From: Eubacterium sp. AF16-48
GTDB taxonomy: Bacteria; Bacillota; Clostridia; Lachnospirales; Lachnospiraceae
Length of the DNA stretch: 64,000 nt
Direction: 5' to 3'
Assembly (NCBI RefSeq): GCF_003479405.1
Contig: NZ_QUHB01000002.1
Location: 372,001 to 436,000, forward strand
The notes under the pieces are model-generated. The model had not been told where the DNA came from, made no database searches, and saw only the letters and a program-made list of their open reading frames with translations. This document shows, piece by piece, positions 46,067 to 56,346 of the stretch. The translations under genes and the position numbers were made by a program. Numbering within the stretch: the stretch's first letter is position 1; each line of letters begins with the position of its first letter.

Positions 46067-46996
46067 ATGATTTATAACAATGTATTAGAATTTATCGGAC
46101 ATACACCTATGGTGCGTCTTAACCATATGGTTGATGAAGATTCAGCTCAGGTTCTTGTGAAGTTTGAGGGATTAAATGTAGGTGGCTCAATAAAAACAAG
46201 AACGGCTTATGAAATGATTAAGGCGGCAGAAGCAGAAGGCAAAATAAACAAGGATACAATAATAGTTGAACCTACCAGTGGAAATCAGGGAATCGGACTG
46301 GCATTAGTAGGAGCGGTAAAAGGATATAAAACTATTATTATAATGCCTGACTCTGTTAGTGAGGAAAGAAGAAAGCTAGTTAAACATTATGGAGCAGAGG
46401 TTATTCTTATCCATGATGACGGAGACATTGGAAAGTGTATAGATGAATGTCTTAAAACAGCACTTAAAATGGCAGAGGACAATCCAAAGGTGTATGTACC
46501 ACAGCAGTTTGCCAATCCTAACAATGTTAAGGCTCATAAACATCATACCGGATTGGAAATCATGGAGCAGGTAGAGGGAAACATAGACGGATTCTGCTCA
46601 GGTATAGGAACCGGTGGCACCATTACAGGAATAGGTAAGGTTTTAAAGGCACAAAATCCTGACATTGAAATATGGGCAGTGGAACCGGAAAATGCAGCCA
46701 TTTTAGCAGGTGGAAATATCGGAACCCATTTGCAAATGGGAATAGGAGACGGAGTTATACCTGATATTTTAGACCAGAATATATATGATAACATTTATAT
46801 AGTTACTGACGAAGAGGCAATAAGTACAGCCAAGGACTTAGCCAAAAAAGAGGGGCTTATGTGCGGAATTTCCAGTGGAACAAATGTTGCAGCAGCCATA
46901 AAGCTGGCAAAAAAGTTAGGAAAAGGAAAAACAGTGGTAACTGTATTGCCAGATACGGCAGAAAGATATTTTTCAACGCCGTTGTTTGATGAATAA
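46067..46996 (+). CDS. cysK: Cysteine synthase (O-acetylserine sulfhydrylase)
   Basis: PLP enzyme that makes cysteine from O-acetylserine and sulfide. 309 residues. GHTPMVRLN near the start, PLP Lys43 in GGSIKTRTA (usual form is SVKDR), the TSGNQGIGLA substrate loop and GTGGTITGIG phosphate-binding loop. The GSIKTR and SGNQ variants are unusual against the common SVKDR and SGNTG, so a related beta-substituting activity cannot be excluded. It opens a sulfur-assimilation cluster with a small membrane protein and metY. Confidence 0.9.
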   Translation: MIYNNVLEFIGHTPMVRLNHMVDEDSAQVLVKFEGLNVGGSIKTRTAYEMIKAAEAEGKINKDTIIVEPTSGNQGIGLALVGAVKGYKTIIIMPDSVSEERRKLVKHYGAEVILIHDDGDIGKCIDECLKTALKMAEDNPKVYVPQQFANPNNVKAHKHHTGLEIMEQVEGNIDGFCSGIGTGGTITGIGKVLKAQNPDIEIWAVEPENAAILAGGNIGTHLQMGIGDGVIPDILDQNIYDNIYIVTDEEAISTAKDLAKKEGLMCGISSGTNVAAAIKLAKKLGKGKTVVTVLPDTAERYFSTPLFDE

Positions 46997-47005
46997 GGAG
47001 CTAAT

Positions 47006-47218
47006 ATGCAGGAAACAAAGGAAGATAAGAAAATAAAAATAGGACAGATATGTAATAAAATATCAACTGTTTTATTTGTATTATTCTTTATTGATGTATG
47101 TGTAATACCAATTATGCAAATGGAATTCTTTTTGATTTCAGTGGCAGTTATTGTAGTTTTATTTGCCATTAGTTGTATTGTGGGACACATATGTCTTAAG
47201 GATTATAAACCGGAATAA
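47006..47218 (+). CDS. Small two-helix membrane protein
   Basis: 70 residues: charged N-terminus (QETKEDKKIKIG), then two hydrophobic helices (about 20-37 and 41-61) and a short tail. AAGGAG precedes the ATG. It lies 9 bases after cysK and 22 before metY, so it should be co-expressed. I do not recognise a family. Confidence 0.7.
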   Translation: MQETKEDKKIKIGQICNKISTVLFVLFFIDVCVIPIMQMEFFLISVAVIVVLFAISCIVGHICLKDYKPE

Positions 47219-47240
47219 TGAAAGCACAGGAGGTTAGAAA

Positions 47241-48515
47241 GTGAATAACAACAAAGGAACAATATGCGTACAGGGCGGATGGAAGCCTACAAAGGGAGAA
47301 CCGAGAGTTTTGCCTATTTATCAAAGCACCACATTTAAATATGATACATCAGAGCAAATGGGAAGACTGTTTGATTTAGAGGATAGCGGATATTTTTATA
47401 CAAGACTTCAGAACCCTACTAATGATGCAGTAGCTTCAAAAATATGTGAGTTAGAAGGTGGAGTGGCAGCTATGCTTACATCATCAGGTCAGGCAGCTAA
47501 TTTTTACGCAGTTTTTAATATTTGTGAAGCAGGAGACCACTTTATCTGTTCATCAAATGTATATGGAGGAACCTTTAATTTATTTGGTGTAACCATGAAG
47601 AAAATGGGAATAGATGTTACATTTGTAGATCCGGATATTTCACCGGAAGATTTAGAAAAAGAATTTAAAACAAATACAAAGTGTGTATTTGGTGAATCGG
47701 TGTCAAATCCGTCTCTTGTAGTGTTTGATTTTGAAAAATTTGCAAAGGCAGCTCACAGTCATGGTGTTCCTCTTATTGTGGATAACACATTCCCGACACC
47801 TATTAATTGCAGACCTTTTGAATTTGGAGTTGATATAGTAACTCACTCCACAACTAAATATATGGATGGTCATGCCATGGCAGTAGGTGGAGCAATTGTT
47901 GACAGTGGAAACTTTGACTGGATGGCTCATGCTGATAAATTCCCGGGAATGACAGAGCCGGATGAATCATATCATGGGTTAGTTTATGCAGAAAAATTTG
48001 GAAAAAGCGGATATATTACAAAGGCAACAGCACAGGTTATGAGGGATTTAGGATCAATTCCTTCACCTACAAATTCATTTTTGCTAAATGTAGGCCTTGA
48101 AACATTACATTTAAGAGTTCCAAGACACTGTGAAAATGCATTAAAAGTGGCTAAATGGCTTAAGGCAAATGACAAGGTAGCCTGGGTTAATTATCCTGGA
48201 TTAGAGGGTGACAAATATTATGATTTGGCGCAGAAGTATATGCCTAATGGAACATGTGGCGTTTTAACATTTGGTATAAAAGGTGGTCGTGATGCATCCA
48301 TTAAATTTATGGATAATCTTAAGTTTGTGGCAATAGTGACTCATGTGGCTGATGCCCGTTCATGTGTGCTACATCCTGCAAGTCACACTCATAGACAGAT
48401 GACAGATGAACAGTTAATTGAGGCAGGAGTTCAGCCGGATTTAATCAGATTCTCTGTAGGAATTGAAGATGCTGAGGACATTATTGCAGATTTAGAGCAG
48501 GCATTAAATGCATAA
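47241..48515 (+). CDS. metY: O-acetylhomoserine sulfhydrylase (homocysteine synthase)
   Basis: PLP enzyme of the Cys/Met-metabolism family making homocysteine from O-acetylhomoserine and sulfide. 424 residues, the longer length typical of MetY rather than MetB. PLP Lys206 in THSTTKYMDGH, FYTRLQNPT and SSGQAANFYAVFNI cofactor segments, and the C-terminal RFSVGIEDAEDIIADLEQAL. The start is GTG at 47241 after AGGAGG. With cysK it gives the cell both direct-sulfhydrylation routes. Confidence 0.93.
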   Translation: MNNNKGTICVQGGWKPTKGEPRVLPIYQSTTFKYDTSEQMGRLFDLEDSGYFYTRLQNPTNDAVASKICELEGGVAAMLTSSGQAANFYAVFNICEAGDHFICSSNVYGGTFNLFGVTMKKMGIDVTFVDPDISPEDLEKEFKTNTKCVFGESVSNPSLVVFDFEKFAKAAHSHGVPLIVDNTFPTPINCRPFEFGVDIVTHSTTKYMDGHAMAVGGAIVDSGNFDWMAHADKFPGMTEPDESYHGLVYAEKFGKSGYITKATAQVMRDLGSIPSPTNSFLLNVGLETLHLRVPRHCENALKVAKWLKANDKVAWVNYPGLEGDKYYDLAQKYMPNGTCGVLTFGIKGGRDASIKFMDNLKFVAIVTHVADARSCVLHPASHTHRQMTDEQLIEAGVQPDLIRFSVGIEDAEDIIADLEQALNA

Positions 48516-48544
48516 CATAAAACTTACGAAATAAGGTAATAAAA

Positions 48545-49315
48545 ATGAAATTCAGACCATGCATAGACATACACAACGGAAAAGTGAAACAGTTAGTAGG
48601 TAGCAGCCTTAAAGACAAGGGAAATCAGGCAGAAGAAAATTTTGTATCTGAAAAAAATGCAGTCTACTATGCTAATCTTTATAAAAAAGACGGGCTAAAA
48701 GGCGGACATATAATAATATTAAATGCCGGCGGTTCGGAATTTTTTAAGGAATCAAAGAAACAGGCAATAGAGGCGTTGTCTGCATATCCTAAAGGGATGC
48801 AGATAGGCGGCGGCGTTACAGCTGTAAATGCACAGGATTATATAAAGGCAGGGGCATCCCATGTAATTGTCACATCTTATGTATTTAAAGATGGAAGAGT
48901 TAATTACGGAAATCTTAAAAGTCTTGTGGAAGCTGTGGGAAAAGAGTGTATTGTTTTGGATTTAAGCTGTAGAAAGAAAGACGGACAGTATTACATAGTA
49001 ACAGACAGATGGCAAAAATTCACTGATGAAGTAGTTAATATTGAAACATTGAAAAAACTGTCGGAATATTGTGATGAATTTCTTATACACGGTGTGGATG
49101 TTGAAGGAAAATCAGGTGGAATGGAAGAAGATTTGGTAGCTATGCTATCTGAATTTACTGATATTCCCATAACCTATGCAGGTGGGATATCCACTATGGA
49201 ACAAATAGAAAGGTTCAGGGAGATTTCTAATGGTAAAATGGATTTTACCATTGGAAGTGCGCTGGATTTGTTTGGTGGAAAGTTACCATATGATAAAGTA
49301 AAAGAACAGTTTTAA
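48545..49315 (+). CDS. hisA: HisA, eukaryotic-type ProFAR isomerase
   Basis: Histidine-pathway isomerase (TIM barrel). 256 residues. RPCIDIHNGKVKQLVGSSL, VTSYVFKDGRVN, IVLDLSCRKKDGQYYIVTDRW, EFLIHGVDVEGKSGG and TYAGGISTMEQI line up with the fungal HIS6 form rather than with the usual bacterial HisA, notably the DLSCRK and HGVDVEG segments. No other his gene is in the window. It follows metY by 29 bases and may be co-transcribed. A lone eukaryotic-type HisA is a known but rare bacterial variant. Confidence 0.85.
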   Translation: MKFRPCIDIHNGKVKQLVGSSLKDKGNQAEENFVSEKNAVYYANLYKKDGLKGGHIIILNAGGSEFFKESKKQAIEALSAYPKGMQIGGGVTAVNAQDYIKAGASHVIVTSYVFKDGRVNYGNLKSLVEAVGKECIVLDLSCRKKDGQYYIVTDRWQKFTDEVVNIETLKKLSEYCDEFLIHGVDVEGKSGGMEEDLVAMLSEFTDIPITYAGGISTMEQIERFREISNGKMDFTIGSALDLFGGKLPYDKVKEQF

Positions 49316-49332
49316 AATTATATAATAGTATA

Positions 49333-49421
49333 AAAATCCCCTATATTGGAGAGTATTATATTGTACGGAAAGTTAATTTGAAAATCCGTACATTGTATAT
49401 CATCAATATGGGGGATTTTTT
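49333..49421 (+). promoter_or_regulatory. Large hairpin that buries the tepA ribosome binding site
   Basis: AAAATCCCCTATATTG (49333-49348) pairs with CAATATGGGGGATTTT (49404-49419) over 16 positions with one wobble; a second stem GTACGGA/TCCGTAC (49363-49369 with 49385-49391) lies inside. The distal arm contains GGGGGA, the only ribosome binding site for the ATG at 49422, and its T-run ends at that ATG. It can act as terminator for the upstream operon, as a translational block, or both. Confidence 0.75.
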
Positions 49422-50069
49422 ATGGACGAAATAAAAGAATACGGTCAGACAGACTTAAATAACAACAGCAGACACAAAAAAATACATCTTTTAAATATAA
49501 TCGGGGAAATTGAAGGACACGAAAATGTGGCATCAGGAACCAAGGCAACTAAATATGAACACGTGCTTCCTCAGTTAGCACAGGTAGAAGATGATGCAGA
49601 AACAGATGGGCTTCTGGTAATATTAAATACAGTAGGTGGGGATGTTGAATGTGGTCTTGCAATTGCAGAAATGATATCGGGACTTAGTAAGCCTACAGTG
49701 TCATTAGTTTTAGGAGGCAGCCACTCCATTGGTGTTCCTCTTGCAGTATCAACAGACTATTCCTTTATTGTTAAAACAGGTACCATGGTTATTCATCCTG
49801 TGAGAATGAATGGACTGTTTATAGGAGTTCCCCAGACCTATGATTATTTTAAAAAAATTCAGGAGAGAATTAATTCTTTTATATTAGACCATTGTGACAT
49901 AAAAGAACAAAAGCTTATGGAATTAATGATGGAAACAGAAGTTATGACAAAGGATGTGGGAAGCATTCTTGTAGGTAAGGAAGCAGTGAATGAAGGAATA
50001 ATAAATGAAATAGGAAGCCTAAAAGATGCCATAAAAAAGTTGTATGAACTTATTGACAAAAAATCCTGA
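49422..50069 (+). CDS. tepA: ClpP-family serine protease, TepA-like
   Basis: 215 residues with the ClpP/crotonase fold. LLVILNTVGGDVECGLAIAE, then GGSHSIGVPLAV with nucleophile candidate Ser102, and TMVIHPVRM with His125. In Bacillus the orthologue TepA/YmfB lies just upstream of spoIIIE, which matches its position here (uppP and ftsK follow). Its role (degradation of signal peptides or spore proteins) is known only from that family. The start abuts a large hairpin that masks its ribosome binding site. Confidence 0.87.
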   Translation: MDEIKEYGQTDLNNNSRHKKIHLLNIIGEIEGHENVASGTKATKYEHVLPQLAQVEDDAETDGLLVILNTVGGDVECGLAIAEMISGLSKPTVSLVLGGSHSIGVPLAVSTDYSFIVKTGTMVIHPVRMNGLFIGVPQTYDYFKKIQERINSFILDHCDIKEQKLMELMMETEVMTKDVGSILVGKEAVNEGIINEIGSLKDAIKKLYELIDKKS

Positions 50070-50185
50070 TAAATTACATTGGACACCGGGGCATTACAAT
50101 ACAAAAACTAAATAACTTGAATATAGTGGTGAAAAATAGTAAAATATTATAGATTATGGTTAACTAAAGAAATAAGGAGTTACAA

Positions 50186-51058
50186 ATGAGTTTATTAGAG
50201 TCAATTTTTCTTGGAATAATACAGGGAGTGACGGAATTTCTTCCTGTGAGCAGTTCGGGACATCTTGCTATATTCCAGCAGATTTTCGGACTTGAAGATG
50301 TAGGTACATCTTTTGATGTATTTTTACATTTGGGAACATTAATTGCAGTATTTGTTATATACTGGCGGGATATTGGAAGATTAATATATGATGGAATCGG
50401 AATAGTGGTGGATTTCGTTGCTAATGTATTTTATTACATAAGATGGAAGACAACCAAAAAGAATCCGGAATACAGAAAAATAATCAGAACATCATATAGA
50501 AAATTTGCGTTATTAATTATTGTTTCAACCATACCTACGGGAATAATAGGTATTGTAGGTAAGAATTTAGTAGATAATGCATCCCATACTCTTATTGTTC
50601 CGGGAATTTGTCTTTTAATAACAGCCATATTACTTGTAATTTCAGATAATATACCAAACGGAAATAAAACACCAAAGAAAACTACATATTTAAACGCAGT
50701 TTTTATAGGAATTTGTCAGGGGATAGCAACTCTTCCGGGATTATCACGTTCAGGAACAACCATTACAGCAGGTCTTTTATGTGGACTTAGAAGAGATTTT
50801 GTTGTAAAATATTCCTTTATTATGTCAATTCCGGCTATAATGGGTGCCTGTGTGTTAAACATTCCTGATATGCACACAGACATTGCAAAAACAGGTGTTG
50901 AGTGCTACGTGGCAGGAGCTTTAGTGTCTGCCGTGGTAGGTTACATATGTATTAAAACAATGCTTGTAGTTGTAAGAAATAAGCAGTTTAAATATTTTTC
51001 AGCTTATTGCGGATTAGTTGGACTGATAGCCATAGTGGCATCATTTTTCGTAAAATAA
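50186..51058 (+). CDS. uppP: Undecaprenyl-diphosphatase
   Basis: Membrane phosphatase that recycles C55-PP to the C55-P carrier for cell-wall synthesis and gives bacitracin tolerance. 290 residues with about eight membrane helices. GVTEFLPVSSSGHLAI near the start and GLSRSGTTITAGL near the middle are the two catalytic signatures of the BacA family. ATG follows AAGGAG. It complements uppS in the same window. Confidence 0.95.
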   Translation: MSLLESIFLGIIQGVTEFLPVSSSGHLAIFQQIFGLEDVGTSFDVFLHLGTLIAVFVIYWRDIGRLIYDGIGIVVDFVANVFYYIRWKTTKKNPEYRKIIRTSYRKFALLIIVSTIPTGIIGIVGKNLVDNASHTLIVPGICLLITAILLVISDNIPNGNKTPKKTTYLNAVFIGICQGIATLPGLSRSGTTITAGLLCGLRRDFVVKYSFIMSIPAIMGACVLNIPDMHTDIAKTGVECYVAGALVSAVVGYICIKTMLVVVRNKQFKYFSAYCGLVGLIAIVASFFVK

Positions 51059-51079
51059 ATTAACAGGGGTGAAAATATA

Positions 51080-53719
51080 TTGGCCGATACGAAGAAAAAA
51101 AGTAATGGCAAAAAAACAAATAGCAGTAAAGGTAAGACTGGTGGAAACAAAACCAGTGGCAGTAAAACCGGTGGCAGTAAGGCTGCGGAAACAAGAAGGA
51201 AAAACGCCCAGATGGCTAAGAAACGCAAAATAATCGTAAAGGAGGTTTATTTGTGGATATCCTTAGCTGTGGCACTGTTTTTATTCTTAAGCAATTTTGG
51301 CATTTGTGGCATAGTGGGAAACACATTAAGGGATGCAATGCTTGGATGCTTCGGATGGATGGGATATGTTTTTCCTGTATTTCTGGCAGTAACAATAGGA
51401 CTTGTGGCATATAATAATATGAACACCAAGGTTATCTCTAAGATAGTGGCAGTGGTGCTATTATACATTAATATGTGTCTGCTGTTTGATTTGTTAAGTT
51501 ACAGTGACAATAGAATAGATGTTTTAAAATATTATAAATATGGCTCTAAAGGCGAATTTGGCGGAGGTCTTGTAGGGGGAGCATTAGGAAATCTTATGGA
51601 TTCCCTGTTAGGACTTACAGGAGCCTACATTGTAACTTTTGTTGTACTTATTATATGCATAGTAATTTTAACGGAAAAGTCTATTATGTCTTTTCTTAAG
51701 AAAAAGGGAAAAAGTGCCTATGAAAGTGCAGTGGAAGATACAAAAGCCAGAAAAGAAGCCACGGCAGTACGAAGAGAGCAGAAGCGGATTGAAAAGGAAA
51801 AAGAAAGAAGTATTGCCAGACAGAAAAAAATCGGTGTGGACTTTAATGAAACTACTGTTGGTGGAGATAGTTTACCAGGGGAGAAGTTAGAGGATAATAA
51901 ACAGGAGGTTCACGAAATACATATTGACGGAGTGGATGATACCCCAAGTGACATAGATGAAATGCCCCTTGACCGTGAAATTGTATATACCTATGAAGAA
52001 AATCAGGGCAATAAGCAGGTTAAAATAGATGGCCTTGACAAACCTGAACCACCAAAAGCTGATAAACATGCTACAGACGGTGAATTTACACCAAAGGAAA
52101 GAGTGATAGTAAGTGAAGAGGCTAAAAAGACTATGAAGAGAAAGCCTTTTGGAGTAGGGGAGGCAGTAGCCACTGAAACACCGGCGGCAGAAGAAGTCAG
52201 CTCACAACAGCCTAAGGCATCTTCAGAAGGAAAAATAATAGCACCGTCTAAAAAGAAAATGAAATATAAGAAACCACCATACAGTCTTCTTAAGGATAAT
52301 CCCGGGAGCAAAAGCGGTATAACAAAAGCATCCCTTATGCAGACAGCCAATAAACTAAAACAGGTTTTGGCAAACTTTGGAGTTAAGGTAGAAGTGACAA
52401 ATGTAAGTAAGGGACCGTCAGTTACAAGATATGAATTGCAACCTGAAATGGGAACTAAGGTTAGCCGTATAACAGGTCTTGCAGATGACATAAAGTTAAA
52501 TATGGCAGCGGCGGACATACGAATTGAAGCACCTATACCGGGAAAAGCTGCCGTAGGAATTGAAATTCCAAATGAGGGAAGGGATCCTGTATATTTAAAG
52601 GAACTTTTAAATTCAAAGGAATTAAGGGAGCATAAGTCGAAGCTGGCATTTCCGGCAGGTAAGGATATTGCAGGAAGAGTAGTTGTGGCTGATATTGCCA
52701 AAATGCCTCATATGCTTATTGCAGGCACTACAGGTTCAGGAAAGTCAGTATTTACAAACTCAATATTAATGAGTATTCTTTACAGGACAACACCGGAAGA
52801 CGTAAGGCTTATTGTTATTGATCCTAAGGTTGTGGAATTTCAGGTATACAATAAAATACCTCATTTATTATATGATGTAGTTACAGACCCTAAAAAAGCG
52901 GCAGGCATTCTTAACTGGGCGGTGGCAGAAATGACCACCAGATATAAGAAGTTTGCCAATGTAGGGGCAAGAGATATTGGAAGTTACAATGCAAAGGTGG
53001 AAAGCGGTGATTTTTCAGGAGATAATCCACCGGAAAAAATGCCACAGATACTTATTGTAATTGACGAGTTAGCTGACCTTATGATGGTGGCAGCTAAGGA
53101 AGTGGAAGAGGCAATATGCCGTTTAGCACAGCTTGCCAGAGCAGCAGGCATTCATATGGTTATTGCAACTCAGCGTCCTTCAGTAGATGTTATTACGGGA
53201 CTTATTAAGGCAAATATTCCTTCACGAGTTGCCCTTACTGTGGCATCAGGAACGGATTCAAGAACAATTATAGATATGAACGGAGCTGAAAAGCTCTTAG
53301 GCAATGGTGACATGTTGTTTTATCCTGCCGGATATGTTAAACCTGTGAGAGTACAGGGAGCATATGTATCGGATAAGGAAATTTTTGATACTGTTGAATA
53401 TATTAAAAACAACAGTGGAGAAGCTGAATATGACGAAACCATTGGTGTAAAATTAACTACGGATATGGAGGCTTCCGGTGGAGCAGAAGGGGATAAAGAC
53501 CCGTTATTTGCTGAAGCAGGAAGGCTTTGCATAGAAAAGCAAAAGGGCTCAACTAGTATGATTCAAAGGCAGTTCAGAGTGGGCTTTAACAGAGCGGCAC
53601 GTATTATGGAACAGCTTTATGATGCAGGGGTTGTAGGTCAGGAGGAACAGAATAAACCTAGAAAGGTTATTATGAGTTTAGATGAATTTGAAGCTAGTTT
53701 ACAAAACGATAATCAATAA
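51080..53719 (+). CDS. ftsK: FtsK/SpoIIIE-type DNA translocase
   Basis: Pumps chromosomal DNA through the closing septum. 879 residues: Lys/Gly/Ser-rich N-terminus, four membrane helices (about 55-205), a charged linker (about 210-400), motor domain with Walker A AGTTGSGKS near 550 and DELADLMM (Walker B), and a C-terminal winged-helix gamma domain (about 800-870, STSMIQRQFRVGFNRAARIM) for KOPS-type recognition. The start is TTG at 51080 after AGGGGTGA; no ATG occurs before the basic segment. Placement after tepA supports the SpoIIIE/FtsK call. Confidence 0.95.
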   Translation: MADTKKKSNGKKTNSSKGKTGGNKTSGSKTGGSKAAETRRKNAQMAKKRKIIVKEVYLWISLAVALFLFLSNFGICGIVGNTLRDAMLGCFGWMGYVFPVFLAVTIGLVAYNNMNTKVISKIVAVVLLYINMCLLFDLLSYSDNRIDVLKYYKYGSKGEFGGGLVGGALGNLMDSLLGLTGAYIVTFVVLIICIVILTEKSIMSFLKKKGKSAYESAVEDTKARKEATAVRREQKRIEKEKERSIARQKKIGVDFNETTVGGDSLPGEKLEDNKQEVHEIHIDGVDDTPSDIDEMPLDREIVYTYEENQGNKQVKIDGLDKPEPPKADKHATDGEFTPKERVIVSEEAKKTMKRKPFGVGEAVATETPAAEEVSSQQPKASSEGKIIAPSKKKMKYKKPPYSLLKDNPGSKSGITKASLMQTANKLKQVLANFGVKVEVTNVSKGPSVTRYELQPEMGTKVSRITGLADDIKLNMAAADIRIEAPIPGKAAVGIEIPNEGRDPVYLKELLNSKELREHKSKLAFPAGKDIAGRVVVADIAKMPHMLIAGTTGSGKSVFTNSILMSILYRTTPEDVRLIVIDPKVVEFQVYNKIPHLLYDVVTDPKKAAGILNWAVAEMTTRYKKFANVGARDIGSYNAKVESGDFSGDNPPEKMPQILIVIDELADLMMVAAKEVEEAICRLAQLARAAGIHMVIATQRPSVDVITGLIKANIPSRVALTVASGTDSRTIIDMNGAEKLLGNGDMLFYPAGYVKPVRVQGAYVSDKEIFDTVEYIKNNSGEAEYDETIGVKLTTDMEASGGAEGDKDPLFAEAGRLCIEKQKGSTSMIQRQFRVGFNRAARIMEQLYDAGVVGQEEQNKPRKVIMSLDEFEASLQNDNQ

Positions 53720-53737
53720 GAAGGAGATATTAAAATT

Positions 53738-55408
53738 ATGAAATCAGACATTGAAATTGCACAGGAGGCAGTCATGCTTCCGATTAAAGAGGTAGCACAG
53801 AATATAGGTTTAACAGAGGATGATATTGAGTTATATGGAAAGTATAAGGCAAAAATATCCAATGAATACTATGAAAAAATCAAAGGTAATGAAGATGGTA
53901 AACTTATTCTTGTTACAGCCATAAATCCGACTCCTGCAGGAGAAGGAAAAACAACAGTAACTGTTGGTTTAGGAGAGGCATTTGGAAGATTAAATAAAAA
54001 AGCAATGATAGCTTTAAGAGAGCCGTCATTAGGACCATGCTTTGGTATTAAAGGTGGTGCTGCAGGTGGCGGATATGCTCAGGTTGTTCCAATGGAAGAT
54101 TTAAACCTTCATTTTACAGGAGACTTCCATGCAATAACTTCAGCTAACAATTTACTTGCTGCAATGCTTGACAACTCCATCCAGCAGGGAAATGAATTAA
54201 ATATTGACCCAAATCAGGTTGTATGGAAGAGATGTGTTGACATAAATGACAGAGTTTTAAGAAATATAGTAGTAGGTCTTGGAAGAAAAGTAGATGGTGT
54301 TGTAAGAGAAGATCATTTCGTTATTACCGTGGCATCAGAAATCATGGCAATTCTTTGTCTTGCCAACGATTACGCAGATTTAAAGGAAAGACTTGGAAAG
54401 ATAATTGTTGCATACACATATGACGGAGAGCCTGTAACTGCAAAGGATATTAAGGCAGTAGGTTCAATGGCAGTTCTTTTAAAGGATGCCATGAAGCCAA
54501 ACCTTATTCAGACATTAGAGCATACACCGGCATTAGTACATGGTGGACCTTTTGCCAATATTGCTCATGGATGTAACTCGGTAAAGGCTACAAAAACAGC
54601 TCTTAAAATGGCAGATTATGTAATAACGGAAGCAGGCTTCGGCGCTGATTTAGGAGCAGAGAAATTTCTTGACATTAAATGTAGGAAGGCAGGCCTTAAG
54701 CCGGATTGTGTAGTATTAGTTGCTACGGTAAGGGCTTTAAAATATAATGGTGGCGTATCAAAGGATGAATTATCCAACGAAAATGTTGAAGCTTTAGCAA
54801 AGGGTATTGTAAACCTTGAAAAACATATTGAAAATTTACAGCAGTTTGGAGTTCCTGTAGTAGTTACATTAAATCGGTTTGTAACAGATACGGAAGCTGA
54901 ATATGAATTTATAAAGAATTTCTGTGAAGAACGTGGATGTGAGTTCGCATTAGCAGAAGTTTGGGCAAAAGGTGGCGAAGGCGGAGTTGCTTTAGCACAG
55001 AAAGTAATTGATACTATTGAAAATAAGCCGTCAAATTACAAGCCTTTATATCCTGATAATATGTCCATTAAAGAAAAAATTGAAACTGTTGCCACAAAGA
55101 TATATGGAGCAGAGGGAGTAACATATTCTCCTGAGGCTGAAAAGGCCATTGCCAATATTGAAAAGTTAGGATATGGAGATTATCCTGTATGTATGGCAAA
55201 AACACAGTATTCACTGTCAGATGACAAAACTAAGTTAGGACGTCCTACAGGATTTACAATAAATATCCGTGAAGTATATATTTCTGCCGGAGCAGGATTT
55301 GTAGTTGCAATTACCGGAAGCATTATGACCATGCCTGGATTATCAAAGAAGCCGGCAGCATATGGAATTGATTTGACTGATGATGGCAAAATAGAAGGAT
55401 TATTCTAA
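53738..55408 (+). CDS. fhs: Formate--tetrahydrofolate ligase
   Basis: ATP-dependent entry of formate into the one-carbon pool; in anaerobes also part of the reductive acetyl-CoA or glycine pathways. 556 residues, standard. [19 protein letters not shown] carries the nucleotide-binding loop; [20 protein letters not shown] and [19 protein letters not shown] are family signatures. The ATG follows AAGGAG. Paired with folD 34 bases downstream. Confidence 0.97.
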   Translation: MKSDIEIAQEAVMLPIKEVAQNIGLTEDDIELYGKYKAKISNEYYEKIKGNEDGKLILVTAINPTPAGEGKTTVTVGLGEAFGRLNKKAMIALREPSLGPCFGIKGGAAGGGYAQVVPMEDLNLHFTGDFHAITSANNLLAAMLDNSIQQGNELNIDPNQVVWKRCVDINDRVLRNIVVGLGRKVDGVVREDHFVITVASEIMAILCLANDYADLKERLGKIIVAYTYDGEPVTAKDIKAVGSMAVLLKDAMKPNLIQTLEHTPALVHGGPFANIAHGCNSVKATKTALKMADYVITEAGFGADLGAEKFLDIKCRKAGLKPDCVVLVATVRALKYNGGVSKDELSNENVEALAKGIVNLEKHIENLQQFGVPVVVTLNRFVTDTEAEYEFIKNFCEERGCEFALAEVWAKGGEGGVALAQKVIDTIENKPSNYKPLYPDNMSIKEKIETVATKIYGAEGVTYSPEAEKAIANIEKLGYGDYPVCMAKTQYSLSDDKTKLGRPTGFTINIREVYISAGAGFVVAITGSIMTMPGLSKKPAAYGIDLTDDGKIEGLF

Positions 55409-55442
55409 AACATAAAATTTACCGGAAAAGAGGGAAAAGGAA

Positions 55443-56291
55443 ATGGCAAAAATAATAGATGGAAAGGCTATTTCATTAGCAATAAAGGATGAATTAAAGG
55501 AAAAGGTAGCTGAATATAAGAATAAAGGAATTGACATTACATTAGCAGTTGTAAAGGTGGGAAACGACCCGGCATCTGCAGTTTATGTAAGAAATAAGGA
55601 AAAAGCCTGTGAATATGTAGGTATTAATTCAAGAACCTTAGCTTTGCCGGAGGAAACTACTCAGGAAGAGTTACTTAATATTGTCAGGGAATTAAATGAA
55701 GATGATACCGTAAACGGCATTTTAGTTCAGCTTCCCCTTCCAAAGCATATAGATGAAAGTGAGGTACTTCTTGCAATTAACAGCACAAAGGATGTTGATG
55801 GATTTCATCCTGTAAATGTAGGAAAAATGGTAATTGGAGAAGATACATTTTTACCATGTACTCCTGCAGGAATTATTGAAATGTTAAAACGCAGTGACAT
55901 AGATATTGAAGGAAAAGAGTGTGTAGTAATTGGAAGAAGCAATATTGTAGGAAAACCTATGTCACTTTTAATGCTTAAGGAAAATGCCACAGTTACAATT
56001 GCTCATTCAAGAACTAAGGATTTAAAGGAAGTTACAAAGCGGGCAGATATTTTAGTTGCTGCTATTGGAAAACCAAAATTTGTAACAGCTGATTATGTTA
56101 AAGAAGGTGCCGTGGTAATTGACGTAGGAATGGATAGAGATGAAAACGGTAAGCTTTGTGGTGATGTGGATTTTGAGTCAGTGGAGCCAAAGGTATCAGC
56201 CATAACACCTGTTCCGGGAGGTGTAGGCCCAATGACAGTTACTATGTTGTTGGTAAACTGTTTAAGAAGTGTAGAGCTAAATAAAAAATAA
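55443..56291 (+). CDS. folD: Bifunctional methylene-THF dehydrogenase/methenyl-THF cyclohydrolase
   Basis: Interconverts formyl-, methenyl- and methylene-tetrahydrofolate, continuing from Fhs. 282 residues. [14 protein letters not shown] (catalytic Lys), [33 protein letters not shown] and the NADP-binding region up to [15 protein letters not shown] are present. Probably co-transcribed with fhs. Confidence 0.97.
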   Translation: MAKIIDGKAISLAIKDELKEKVAEYKNKGIDITLAVVKVGNDPASAVYVRNKEKACEYVGINSRTLALPEETTQEELLNIVRELNEDDTVNGILVQLPLPKHIDESEVLLAINSTKDVDGFHPVNVGKMVIGEDTFLPCTPAGIIEMLKRSDIDIEGKECVVIGRSNIVGKPMSLLMLKENATVTIAHSRTKDLKEVTKRADILVAAIGKPKFVTADYVKEGAVVIDVGMDRDENGKLCGDVDFESVEPKVSAITPVPGGVGPMTVTMLLVNCLRSVELNKK

Positions 56292-56346
56292 ATTAATCTA
56301 TAAAAGCTAATGTCCAAAATGCAGCGGAGATTAAAAGGAGGTCAAA

